Numbered from the stretch's first letter, positions 1 to 6,933 are shown. The stretch is 8,271 bases of DNA from Planctomycetota bacterium (GCA_003644325.1 QNCA01000045.1:1-8271); one strand, 5' to 3'. A program made the numbers and translations. The notes: generated by a model not told the origin, from the letters alone.

Positions 1-156
1 AGGGATGCGGTCGTGAAGACATCCCTGGAATACGAGCAGGCCCTCGCACCGACCAAGGAAGAACACAAGGTCCCCAATTACAACGCCGAAGCTCACAAGA
101 GGTTAAAGCACGCGGGTGACCCTCACCCTTCGCATGCGGGTTCTGCACGAAGGTAA
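1..156 (+). CDS. C-terminal tail of an unidentified protein (5' end outside window)
   Basis: Frame 1 is open from the window edge to a TAA at 154-156, giving 51 residues. The tail is hydrophilic and rich in charged residues and His (ALAPTKEEHKVPNYNAEAHK, then a short Pro/His/Ser-rich end finishing in SARR). It has no membrane segment and no motif I recognise, so no function is assigned. It reads in the same direction as the GH3 gene but is separated from it by 146 bp containing repeat element A, so it is probably the last gene of a separate upstream unit. The frame could be open by chance, but the composition is protein-like and the next gene begins well downstream, which favours a real C-terminus. 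Confidence 0.5.
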   Translation, partial: RDAVVKTSLEYEQALAPTKEEHKVPNYNAEAHKRLKHAGDPHPSHAGSARR

Positions 157-198
157 GGACTCAAATTGACGGGGTCTTGCCGACTTCGGTGACTGAAA

Positions 199-272
199 GG
201 TAACTGCCGCCATTACGGAACGCAGCCCCCCCGACCTGTCGGGGGACCAACTCGTAGATGGTGACTGTCACC
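199..272. repeat. Palindrome-bounded intergenic repeat, element A (74 bp)
   Basis: The left end is a degenerate GGTAACTGCCGCC (199-211) and the right end is GGTGACTGTCACC (260-272), itself almost a perfect palindrome. Inside the ends are CATTACGGA on the left and TCGTAGATG on the right. The centre is a perfect 8-bp hairpin, CCCCCGAC (228-235) with GTCGGGGG (238-245). The reverse complement of element B has the same order of blocks. A further GGTGACTG fragment lies just outside, at 188-195. The element fills most of the space upstream of the GH3 gene, ending 30 nt before its ATG, so it would lie in the 5' leader or promoter region. It encodes nothing. Confidence 0.8.
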
Positions 273-286
273 TTTACCGCCTGAGT

Positions 287-296
287 AAGGAGAAGG
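287..296 (+). promoter_or_regulatory. Ribosome binding site of the GH3 gene
   Basis: The purine-rich stretch AAGGAGAAGG ends 6 nt before the ATG at 303. It supports that start over any downstream Met. It lies immediately downstream of repeat element A. Confidence 0.7.
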
Positions 297-302
297 CGAA
301 AG

Positions 303-2030
303 ATGTCCCACCGTCTGCTTCGTGGTGTCTTTAACTTCATGACTCGCGACGTATGGCGAGAATTTCAGGACGCCTGCAGAGACCCTGTGGCCGCCCAGAA
401 GCGCCGACTCTTTACAATACTCCGGCGAAATGCCGACACCGACTTCGGCCGCGAGCACTCCTTCGCCTCCATCAGGTCCGTTGAGGACTTCCGCTCCGCC
501 CTGCCCATCCGCGAGTTCAGCGCCTTCGAGAAATACATAGAGCGAATGCGCCGGGGCAAGGCCGGCGTGCTCACCGCCGACCTTCCGGAGATGTTCGCCA
601 CGACCAGCGGCACCACCGACAGGCCCAAGTTCATCCCGGTCACGCCTTCCTTCTACGCGGAGTTCTACAACACGCAAAAGGTGTGGTCGCGGATTAACCT
701 CAACGCCCACCCCGCCATACTCCGCGGCAAGTTCCTCTCCCTGGTCTCGCCCTGGGAGGAAGGCCGCACCGAGGGCGGCATCCCCTACGGCGCCATATCC
801 GGCAGGAACTACCGCAACCATGCAAGCATCCCCGTGCAGCGAAACTTCCTGGCGATACCGTATTCCGTCTTCTGCGTGCGCGACTTCGATGCGAAATACT
901 ACGCCATCCTGCTGCTGGCGGCCCGGCAAAGCATCTCCCTCATCTCCATCCTGAACCCGAGCACGATAGTGCTCCTCGCGCGGAAACTGAACGAGTACGC
1001 CCCCTACCTGGTAAAAGACATCCGGGACGGCGGCATAAAGGTTGAGAAGGACCTGCCGCCGGAGGTCGTGGAGGAGATACGCCCGCGCCTGAGGCCGCAG
1101 CCCCGGCGAGCAAAGGAGATAGAGGACGCCCTGGAAAGGAAAGGCGAACTGCTACCGCGGGACATCTGGCCGGAAATGGCTCTGGTGAACACCTGGACGG
1201 GCGGGGCGTCGGGCTTCTACCTCAAGCAGTTCGCGCGCCTGTTCGGCGACGTGCCCCTGCGCGACTTCGGGTACAATGCATCCGAGGGATACATGTCCAT
1301 ACCATGCCGTGGGACGACGACCGCGCACCCCGAAGACAAGGGCGGCGTGCTGGCCGCAGCGGGACATTTTGTGGAATTCGTGCCCTACCCACAGGGCGGT
1401 GAGCCGCTCCTCTGCGACGGGCTGGAGGTCGGCCGCCAGTACCGTGTCATCCTCACCGCGTCGAACGGACTGTACAGGTACGACATCAACGACGTCGTCG
1501 AGGTCCTGGCCTTCGATGGCGGGGTACCCGTAATCGCCTTCAAACATCGCGGCAGCGGCGTCGTCTCCGTCACCGGCGAAAAGGTGACGGAATCCCAGGT
1601 GACGCTCGCGTTCCGCCGTTTGCGCGACAGGCTGGACCTGAACATAGAAGACTTTATCGTCGGCGTGCGTTACGAGGAGACGCCGCTGTACGCCGTGGCC
1701 GTGGAGCCGGGCGTCAACGTGCGGGAAGGCGTTTCCGAGCTCCTTGCGCGCGAGTTCGACGAGGAGTTGAAGAAGGCCAACATGGAATACCGCGCCAAGC
1801 GCGACTCCGGCAGGCTGGCCGCGCCCCGGGCGAACATTCTCCGCCGCGGCGCCATGACCGAGTACAGGAAAAGGCGCATCGGCGAGGGCACGCACGACGC
1901 GCAAATGAAGGTGCTCCACCTCGTCAGGGACTCCCGCCTGTTCGAGCAGTTTGACACGCTTCACGGTTCCGGCGCGAGCGCGGATGCGCAAAGTTCACCC
2001 CGGCCCGCCACGAGGACGAAGCGGGCATGA
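303..2030 (+). CDS. GH3 family acyl-adenylate-forming enzyme (auxin-responsive promoter family)
   Basis: This 575-residue protein has the full length and motif order of the GH3 branch of the ANL adenylating superfamily. The phosphate-binding loop is at 99-105 (ATTSGTT, followed by DRPKF). The adenine/acyl-pocket motif YNASEG is at 324-329. The segment LYRYDINDVV at 390-399 matches the conserved YR(Y/V)xxGD region, with Asn-Asp in place of the usual Gly-Asp. The hinge into the mobile C-terminal domain is around GEKVTE (425-430). Plant members activate a carboxylate with ATP and conjugate it to an amino acid; the substrates of most bacterial members are unknown. No signal peptide is visible, so it is probably cytosolic. 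The ATG at 303 has a good Shine-Dalgarno. The stop overlaps the DUF362 start by 4 nt (ATGA), so the two are translationally coupled. The last 25 or so residues are a low-complexity Ser/Ala/Arg tail. The family call is firm; the substrate is open. Confidence 0.93.
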   Translation: MSHRLLRGVFNFMTRDVWREFQDACRDPVAAQKRRLFTILRRNADTDFGREHSFASIRSVEDFRSALPIREFSAFEKYIERMRRGKAGVLTADLPEMFATTSGTTDRPKFIPVTPSFYAEFYNTQKVWSRINLNAHPAILRGKFLSLVSPWEEGRTEGGIPYGAISGRNYRNHASIPVQRNFLAIPYSVFCVRDFDAKYYAILLLAARQSISLISILNPSTIVLLARKLNEYAPYLVKDIRDGGIKVEKDLPPEVVEEIRPRLRPQPRRAKEIEDALERKGELLPRDIWPEMALVNTWTGGASGFYLKQFARLFGDVPLRDFGYNASEGYMSIPCRGTTTAHPEDKGGVLAAAGHFVEFVPYPQGGEPLLCDGLEVGRQYRVILTASNGLYRYDINDVVEVLAFDGGVPVIAFKHRGSGVVSVTGEKVTESQVTLAFRRLRDRLDLNIEDFIVGVRYEETPLYAVAVEPGVNVREGVSELLAREFDEELKKANMEYRAKRDSGRLAAPRANILRRGAMTEYRKRRIGEGTHDAQMKVLHLVRDSRLFEQFDTLHGSGASADAQSSPRPATRTKRA

Positions 2031-3109
2031 CGGTCGCCATAGTCAAAACGAGCGAAGCGGACATAGTCCGGGACATGCGCCGCCTGCTGAACCTGCTCCA
2101 CTATCGCCCGAGCAGGCAGCGGATATTCGTCAAGCCGAACCTTGTCAGGCCGTTCTACCCCAACAGGGGCGTGTGCACGCATCCGGCGGTCGTGGAAGCG
2201 TTGCTGCAACTTTTCCCGGAGCACGACTTCGTAATAGGTGACGGGGTGCCCGCGCCGGCCGACTACGAGAAGTGCCTGAAGTTCAGCGGATTCAAATCGC
2301 TTGCCCGGCGCTACGGCAACGTCACACTCGTCAATCTCGATGCCGTGCCCAGGGAAAAGGTGCAGTGGGAATACGGCGAGCTGCTGCTCCCCACGCTGCT
2401 TCGCACGCACGAATATATCAACGTAGCGAAACTCAAGACCCACTCGCAAACCACCGTCAGCCTCTGTGCGAAGAACCAAAAGGGCCTCCTCGCGCTGTCA
2501 AAGAAGAAATGGTTCCACCAGCACTCCCTCCATCGCCCCATCCTGGCGCTCGGCGAAGCGGTCCGCCCGGACCTGAACATCATCGACGGTCTCGTGGCGC
2601 TGGAGGGCAACGGGCCGTCGTTTTTCGGTACGCCGCTCAGGGCGAACATCCTGGTGGCGGGCGATGACATCTGGCGGACTGACCAGGTCGGCTGCCGCGT
2701 GATGGGCTTCGACCCGCGAAAGGTGCGGCACCTCAAGCAGGTCGCCGCCGTCGATACGGTAGGCATGCGCGTGGATGACGTGCGCAGGCGCTTCAAACCC
2801 CCGAGGCGGGAATGGAACATAGGGCGTGTAAGAATCAGGTTCGACGATAAATGCTGCTCGATATGCCTGTCCAACCTGCCGCGCTTTCGCAGGGAGATAA
2901 TCCGGCATCCGTGGAAATTGCTGAAGGCGTTGCGCTACGCCGCATTCGGCGGATTGACGCTCGTGGGCGGGAGCCCGCCCCCGGAGAAGCGCAAAGGCGG
3001 GAAGGTAATCTGCCTGGGCCGGTGCGGGCTGCGCTACGCGGAGGAAAGCGGCGCCCTGGTCGCGGGGGGGTGTCCCTTCCGCCTGGAGGAACTCATCGAG
3101 CACCTCTAA
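2027..3109 (+). CDS. DUF362 domain-containing protein with C-terminal cysteine cluster
   Basis: The protein has 360 residues and the N-terminal two thirds are a clear DUF362 domain: FVKPNLV at 34-40, the CTHP segment at 50-53, the IGDG turn at 70-73, INVAKLKTH at 131-139 with a following KNQKG, then IIDGLVALEGNGP (185-197) and a late GFDP. The function of DUF362 is not established; many members carry or accompany Fe-S clusters. Here residues 276-349 carry six cysteines (C276, C277, C280, C329, C333, C349). The pattern is not a standard 4Fe-4S ferredoxin CxxCxxCxxxCP motif, but it could bind a metal or cluster. The ATG at 2027 overlaps the GH3 stop. No signal peptide or membrane helix is apparent. 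Position between an acyl-activating enzyme and an acyltransferase suggests a role in the same pathway, which is inference from context only. Confidence 0.9.
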   Translation: MTVAIVKTSEADIVRDMRRLLNLLHYRPSRQRIFVKPNLVRPFYPNRGVCTHPAVVEALLQLFPEHDFVIGDGVPAPADYEKCLKFSGFKSLARRYGNVTLVNLDAVPREKVQWEYGELLLPTLLRTHEYINVAKLKTHSQTTVSLCAKNQKGLLALSKKKWFHQHSLHRPILALGEAVRPDLNIIDGLVALEGNGPSFFGTPLRANILVAGDDIWRTDQVGCRVMGFDPRKVRHLKQVAAVDTVGMRVDDVRRRFKPPRREWNIGRVRIRFDDKCCSICLSNLPRFRREIIRHPWKLLKALRYAAFGGLTLVGGSPPPEKRKGGKVICLGRCGLRYAEESGALVAGGCPFRLEELIEHL

Positions 3110-3148
3110 ATGAAATCTAGAGGGGGCAGGCCTCTTTAGGTTTCATTT
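3108..3148 (+). terminator. Intergenic stem-loop overlapping the DUF362 stop codon; possible weak terminator or attenuator
   Basis: AAATGAAA (3108-3115) pairs perfectly with TTTCATTT (3141-3148). Nested inside, AGAGG (3119-3123) pairs with CCTCT (3131-3135) around a 7-nt loop. The outer stem begins within the TAA of the DUF362 gene, and TTTTT follows at 3152-3156. The A/U-rich outer stem and the separation from the T-run make it a poor classical terminator. It may be an attenuator or an mRNA-processing or stabilising hairpin that lowers expression of the two downstream genes. Confidence 0.4.
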
Positions 3149-3165
3149 GTGTTTTTGGAGCATTC

Positions 3166-4050
3166 ATGGTCGCGTATCTGTGGTATCTCCTTGTTGAGAA
3201 GTTCGCGACGCGCGCGCCGGTGAACGTCGTGTACGCCGTGGCGCGCTTTTTGGGCGTCCTGCGCTATTGGCAGTGGGGCGGGGGCAGGCGCGCGGTCCGG
3301 CGCAACCTCGCCGTGATTGCGCCCCGCCTCTCTGAGCCCCGTCTTATCAAGAGACGGGCGCTCCGCACGTTTGTCAATTTCGGCCTGAATATAGTTGAGT
3401 TTTTCCGGTTCGCCAGGTTCGACAGGGAATACTTCGAGACACACTTCGAGGTGTTTGGCGAGGAGCACCTGACGGAGTCGCTGAAACGCGGCCGCGGCGC
3501 GATAGTCCTCTCGGCGCACTTCGGCAACTGGGAGCTGGGCGTTGCGGCGTACGCCGCACGCGGCTACACCGCAAGCGTAGTGGCTCTGCCGCACGGGAGC
3601 GAGCGCGTGGAGAGGCTTTTCGTGCGCCAGCGCGGGCAAAAGGGGCTCAGCGTTCTGGCGACGCGTACCGCCGCCCGGCCCGCGCTGAGAGTGCTGCGAG
3701 GCAACGGTGTCCTGGGCATGCTGGGCGAACGCCTGGTCGGGGACGACGGCGTGCCGGTGAACTTTTGCGGCAGGCGGGTGCTCTTTCCGAAAGGGCCGGG
3801 ATGGCTGGCCGTGAAAAGCGGCGCCGCCATAGTACCCACAATCGGCATCAGAAAAAGGGATAATACTTTTACAATAATATCAAACCCGCCCATATTGCCG
3901 CCGGAGGAAGGCACGGATGAGGAAAAGGTGTTGACCATAACGCAGCGATTTGCTAACTTCCTCGAAAAGTACGTGATGCGTTACCCGGAACTATGGGCCA
4001 CGTTCTTTGATTTTTTCACGGAACAGGCCGCAGGGAAACGTGGCGCATGA
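3166..4050 (+). CDS. LpxL/HtrB-like lysophospholipid acyltransferase
   Basis: This 294-residue protein belongs to the bacterial lipid A biosynthesis acyltransferase family, which moves a fatty acyl chain from acyl-ACP or acyl-CoA to a lipid acceptor at the cytoplasmic face of the inner membrane. The catalytic HX4E motif is at 118-123 (HFGNWE). Further matches are the RRNL block (45-48), the VNFCGRRVLFPKGPGWLAVKSGAAIVP region (198-224, shown by key residues F200, G202, P208, G210, A219) and the terminal RYPELWATFFDFF-like end (272-284). The family's usual Asp-Gln before the second block is replaced by Glu-Arg (187-188). The N-terminus is only moderately hydrophobic (residues 1-34) and could be a membrane anchor. 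The ATG at 3166 follows GGAG (3157-3160) by 5 nt. A gap of 56 bp with a stem-loop separates it from the DUF362 gene. The acceptor may be lipid A or a different lipid. Confidence 0.9.
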   Translation: MVAYLWYLLVEKFATRAPVNVVYAVARFLGVLRYWQWGGGRRAVRRNLAVIAPRLSEPRLIKRRALRTFVNFGLNIVEFFRFARFDREYFETHFEVFGEEHLTESLKRGRGAIVLSAHFGNWELGVAAYAARGYTASVVALPHGSERVERLFVRQRGQKGLSVLATRTAARPALRVLRGNGVLGMLGERLVGDDGVPVNFCGRRVLFPKGPGWLAVKSGAAIVPTIGIRKRDNTFTIISNPPILPPEEGTDEEKVLTITQRFANFLEKYVMRYPELWATFFDFFTEQAAGKRGA

Positions 4051-4060
4051 GACATGAAGC

Positions 4061-4069
4061 GGAGGAGAG
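4061..4069 (+). promoter_or_regulatory. Ribosome binding site that supports a TTG start for the glycosyltransferase
   Basis: GGAGGAGAG ends 6 nt before TTG at 4076. The nearby ATGs at 4054 and 4086 are both out of frame, and the protein family begins at this N-terminus, so the TTG is the best start. Confidence 0.7.
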
Positions 4070-4075
4070 AGCAGG

Positions 4076-4774
4076 TTGGGGAGCAATGCTGACAGCGCCG
4101 TTGTGGTAATCCCGGCATATAACGAGGTCCAGGCGATAGGACGGGTGATAAAAGGGTTGCGCGGTTACGGCGTGCCGGTCGTGGTTGTGGACGACGGCTC
4201 GACCGACGCCACCGCCGATGTTGCGCGTGACGCGGGCGCGGAGGTCCTGAGCAACGGCGGCAACAGGGGCAAAGGCGCCGCCCTTCTAAAAGGCTTCAGG
4301 CGCGCCCTGCAAGAACGCCGGGAGTTCATTCTTACCTTCGACGCTGACGGCCAGCACTCTCCGTCACTCCTTCCCGTGATGCTCAACGCCCAGGAGCGCA
4401 GCGACGCCGATGTAGTTGTCGGCCGCAGGCGCATGTCCTGGCGCAGCATGCCTCCCGTCCGCTATGCCACCAATTGCTCCATGTCGGCCGTTGTAACATG
4501 GATGGGCGGGAGACGCCTGGCGGATACGCAGTGCGGCCTGCGCCTCTTTCGCGACACGGTGTTGCGCGACCTCCTTTTCGGACCGCGGCCGAAGGTCGTT
4601 TCACGCCGGTACGACTTCGAATCGGAACTCCTCATCGAGGCATGCTACCACAAGTTCCATGTGGTCGAAGTCAACGTGCCCACCGTTTATAACGGCGCCG
4701 CCAGCAGCATCCGGCCGTTCGCCGATACCGTGCGCTTCTTCAGAATGATGGCGCGCATCATGTGGCGCAGATAG
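4076..4774 (+). CDS. Family 2 glycosyltransferase, dolichol-phosphate mannosyltransferase type
   Basis: The 232 residues form a compact GT-A fold enzyme. VVVIPAYNE (9-17) opens the nucleotide-binding domain, VVVDDGSTD is at 36-44, NRGKGAAL at 63-70, and the metal-binding DxD is D89-A90-D91 in a FDADGQH context. TQCGLRLFR (151-159) and YDFESELL (179-186) are typical of the DPM1-like branch, which transfers a sugar from a nucleotide donor to a polyprenyl phosphate or other lipid acceptor at the inner membrane. There are no C-terminal transmembrane helices, so it should be soluble or peripheral. It starts at a TTG behind a strong Shine-Dalgarno, 25 nt after the acyltransferase stop, and is probably in the same transcript. 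GT2 and LpxL-like genes are often neighbours in lipid or glycolipid clusters. Donor and acceptor cannot be read from the sequence. Confidence 0.9.
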   Translation: MGSNADSAVVVIPAYNEVQAIGRVIKGLRGYGVPVVVVDDGSTDATADVARDAGAEVLSNGGNRGKGAALLKGFRRALQERREFILTFDADGQHSPSLLPVMLNAQERSDADVVVGRRRMSWRSMPPVRYATNCSMSAVVTWMGGRRLADTQCGLRLFRDTVLRDLLFGPRPKVVSRRYDFESELLIEACYHKFHVVEVNVPTVYNGAASSIRPFADTVRFFRMMARIMWRR

Positions 4775-4830
4775 GGTGAAGGGCCAAGGCATGGGGGGAC
4801 ATGCAAGAATCTTGGTGGGCTGCTCCGCGC

Positions 4831-4898
4831 GGTGACAGTCGCCATCTACGATCCGCCCCCGACACATCGGGGACGGCTCCGTAATGGTGACGGTCACC
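4831..4898. repeat. Palindrome-bounded intergenic repeat, element B (68 bp)
   Basis: The ends are GGTGACAGTCGCC (4831-4843) and GGTGACGGTCACC (4886-4898). ATCTACGA follows the left end and CCGTAAT precedes the right end. The centre is a 6-bp hairpin, CCCCGA (4857-4862) with TCGGGG (4867-4872). The reverse complement aligns with element A through ends, subterminal blocks and core, so it is the same family in opposite orientation. It lies between the convergent glycosyltransferase and RmlD-like genes, where its hairpins may also reduce read-through. A separate 13-nt palindrome, CTGGTGTCACCAG (4903-4915), lies 4 nt outside the right end. Confidence 0.82.
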
Positions 4899-4946
4899 GG
4901 CGCTGGTGTCACCAGAGTTCTTGCGCGCTCCCATGCGGAGGGATCT

Positions 4947-5825
4947 TCAGGCATCCGAGTGGTACAGCAGTTTCAGGCCGCCATCGACGTCCAGAAGGGA
5001 AACGCCGAGGGCGCTTTTCAGTTTGCTCGAATCGAGCGACACGTCCGGCGCGCGCGGCGGGACACATTGCGCTTCCTCGATTCGCGTTGCCATAATTCGT
5101 GAAGAGTCAACTCCCGCGGCGCGGCAAATCTTCAGGCCAAAATCATACCTGCTGACCCTCTCGCCGCCTCCGCAGTGGAACGTGCCCGTCGCCGCCGCTT
5201 CCGCCAGGCGCACCAGCGCCCGCGCGAGGTCCGGTACACACACGGGCGTCCGATATTCATCCGTGAACAGGCGCACCTCTTTGCCTTCGCGCAGGGCGTG
5301 AAGCATCACTTCGTCCGCGCCGCGTCCACCGGTCGGGCTCCGCCCGTACATCAGGCAGCATCTTGCAATGACGTGGTTTGGGCATTCCCCGCGCACCGCC
5401 TTCTCGGCGAGCGCCTTTGTCTCGCCGTAATAACTCACGGGGTTCACGGGGTCCTCCTCGACGTACATCCCCCGCCGCCCGTCAAAGACGAGGTCGGTGG
5501 AGATGAAGACAAGCCGGGCGTCATGCTCCGAGCAGAGTCGGGCGAGCAGGCGTGTGGCCTCTACGTTTATCGCCTTTGCGCGGTCACGTTCGCGCTCGCA
5601 CCCGGCCGGGTCGGCCATCGCCGCGCAGTGCATGACGCACGCGGGCGCCGTCTCCGCGAAGGCCGCGCGAACCGCCGCACCGTCCGTCAGGTCCAGCCGC
5701 AAGGCACCGGGCAATCCCCCCGGCGCATTCCTTAGATACTGTGCGACCACGCGGTGAGACGCCCGCGCGGCAACTGCCACGGCATGGCCCAGCAGGCCGC
5801 TCGCTCCAGTGACGAGAATCTTCAT
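4947..5825 (-). CDS. RmlD-like dTDP-4-dehydrorhamnose reductase / SDR family sugar-nucleotide oxidoreductase
   Basis: The 292 residues form an extended SDR of the RmlD group, whose archetype reduces dTDP-4-dehydro-L-rhamnose with NAD(P)H in dTDP-rhamnose synthesis. The Rossmann motif is GASGLLG (7-13). D45 lies in a conserved RLDLTD strand. The active site has STD (109-111) and YxxxK as Y133-K137, after an FDG-Y-EEDPVNPVS-type block. An RxPDVSLDSSK-like segment (258-268) matches the family's C-terminal substrate region. The long frame continues upstream to 5993, but MKILVTGASG is the family start, so the ATG at 5825 is chosen. No Shine-Dalgarno precedes it and a consensus -10 lies 9 nt upstream. 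No rmlA, rmlB or rmlC is in the window. It lies downstream of, and codirectional with, the ATPase gene. The true substrate could be another nucleotide sugar. Confidence 0.88.
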   Translation of the reverse strand: MKILVTGASGLLGHAVAVAARASHRVVAQYLRNAPGGLPGALRLDLTDGAAVRAAFAETAPACVMHCAAMADPAGCERERDRAKAINVEATRLLARLCSEHDARLVFISTDLVFDGRRGMYVEEDPVNPVSYYGETKALAEKAVRGECPNHVIARCCLMYGRSPTGGRGADEVMLHALREGKEVRLFTDEYRTPVCVPDLARALVRLAEAAATGTFHCGGGERVSRYDFGLKICRAAGVDSSRIMATRIEEAQCVPPRAPDVSLDSSKLKSALGVSLLDVDGGLKLLYHSDA

Positions 5826-5834
5826 GATGTCGCG

Positions 5835-5840
5835 ATTATA
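5835..5840 (-). promoter_or_regulatory. Consensus -10 box (TATAAT) for a near-leaderless rmlD-like transcript
   Basis: On the minus strand TATAAT occupies 5840 to 5835, and the ATG is at 5825. Initiation about 7 nt downstream of the box would leave only about 3 nt of leader. No good TTGACA-like -35 is present at the usual spacing; the best candidates are T-rich. The absence of a Shine-Dalgarno agrees with leaderless translation. The position is read directly; promoter activity is inferred. Confidence 0.5.
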
Positions 5841-5893
5841 GCAGATGGCGCGCGCAAAAGAGAAGGGCAAAGGGCTTGTCCGTGGAGTCGGCG

Positions 5894-6697
5894 TTATCGG
5901 AGGGAGGAGAGTTCGCGACGGGCGCGGGCGACTATCTCCGTGTCCACGCGCAGCATGCGCTCGTCGGCGGCGATAACCATGGCCAGGTCGCACAGCGTGT
6001 TTATGATGCGGGGCACGCCCTCGCTGATGGCGTGGATGTCCTCAAGGGCGTCAGTGTCGAATATATCGCTGGTAGCGCCCGCCGCCTTCAGGCGAAACCG
6101 TATGTATTCGGATGTCTCCTCCGCGTTGAACTCCCGCAGCCTGTAGCGCACGCCGATACGCTGGTTCAGCGACGGGATCTTCCGCAGATGCTCGACCATG
6201 GAATCGTTGCCGGAGAGCAATGTGGTCAGCACAAACTTGCCGTCGTGGTCCAGGTCCAGAAGCGAGCAGAGGACCTCGAAGGTCTCGGCATCTTCAATCG
6301 TTTGCGCCTCGTCGATTACAAGTACGGCGGGTGCGCCGTTTTTGGACGGCGCGGCTTCTTCCGCATCCTTCTTTTCGAGGTCCGTGTCGATGTCGATGCC
6401 GCGCAGTTCCTGCAGTTTCTTGCCTATTTTCTTTGCAAAACCTTCCGGCTTCAGGCGCGGCGTGATCATCTGCGCCACGCGGATACCGTGCGAGCGCAAC
6501 TGCTGGGCAATAAGTTTGGCCAGGAAGGTCTTGCCGACCCCGGTCGGACCGACGAGCAGCATGACGCCGCGGTTCTCCGTCATGGCGGAGAGGAACCGCT
6601 TCACGGCCTCTTCGAAACCGCGCGACAGGTAGAAAAACCTGTGGTCAAAGGTATTGGAGAAGGGGTCTTCCTTCAGACCCCAATACTCACGGTACAT
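5894..6697 (-). CDS. ExeA-like AAA family ATPase
   Basis: This 267-residue protein is a stand-alone AAA ATPase of the ExeA/GspA-like group, related to ATPases near type II secretion and exopolysaccharide/PEP-CTERM loci. The N-terminal signature MYREYWGLKEDPFSNT followed by RFFYLS (20-25) is typical of the group. Walker A is GPTGVGKT (50-57), Walker B is VLVIDEAQ (125-132), a sensor 1 region is TLLSGND (159-165), a candidate arginine finger is R180 in NQRIGVRYRL, and the sensor 2 region is EGVPRIINTLCD (226-237). ExeA's C-terminal peptidoglycan-binding part is absent, since the protein ends after the ATPase core. A TTG at 6712 would add five residues, but the family begins at the Met coded at 6697, preceded at 7 nt by GGGGGG. 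A charged linker (residues 104-119) is more acidic than usual. The partner is unknown; no secretion genes are in the window. Confidence 0.88.
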   Translation of the reverse strand: MYREYWGLKEDPFSNTFDHRFFYLSRGFEEAVKRFLSAMTENRGVMLLVGPTGVGKTFLAKLIAQQLRSHGIRVAQMITPRLKPEGFAKKIGKKLQELRGIDIDTDLEKKDAEEAAPSKNGAPAVLVIDEAQTIEDAETFEVLCSLLDLDHDGKFVLTTLLSGNDSMVEHLRKIPSLNQRIGVRYRLREFNAEETSEYIRFRLKAAGATSDIFDTDALEDIHAISEGVPRIINTLCDLAMVIAADERMLRVDTEIVARARRELSSLR

Positions 6698-6852
6698 GGT
6701 AATACCCCCCAAACGAGACCGGTTGCCTTTCCGTCTTCTCTGTCATATCGGCAAAATGAGCCGAATCCTGAACAGGAACAACGCGCCGGACAAAAGGAGC
6801 CTGCCCCGTTCAGACAGCATACCCGCGCCCGGTGCACAGTGGGAGAAAGTCC

Positions 6853-6880
6853 TTGACACGCCTCTGCGGCCTGTGATATT
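6853..6880 (+). promoter_or_regulatory. Sigma70-type promoter of the tRNA-Gln gene
   Basis: A perfect -35 TTGACA (6853-6858) is followed after 16 nt by GATATT (6875-6880, four of six consensus positions) with an upstream TG. Transcription would start near 6887, giving a leader of about 47 nt to the tRNA. That leader can form a small hairpin, CGCC-GAGA-GGCG (6896-6907). Confidence 0.65.
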
Positions 6881-6933
6881 CTTCATGCCGCTTGTCGCCG
6901 AGAGGCGGCGCAAATAGCGCGAAAACACATCAT

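Noticed and set aside
1152..1991. 279-residue minus-strand frame
   Set aside because: It is antisense to the GH3 gene and rich in Val/His/Ala of shadow type; the plus strand carries the conserved motifs.
4832..5301. Plus-strand frames beginning in element B (MTVAIYDPP..., MVTVTGAGVT...)
   Set aside because: Their starts are the repeat ends read as codons, and they continue antisense to the well-supported RmlD-like gene.
5826..5993. N-terminal extension of the RmlD-like protein (56 residues)
   Set aside because: The extension is low-complexity Arg/Pro/Ala sequence overlapping the ATPase gene, whereas MKILVTGASG is the typical family start.
5876..6856. 326-residue plus-strand frame
   Set aside because: It is the antisense shadow of the ATPase gene, which has all AAA motifs on the minus strand.
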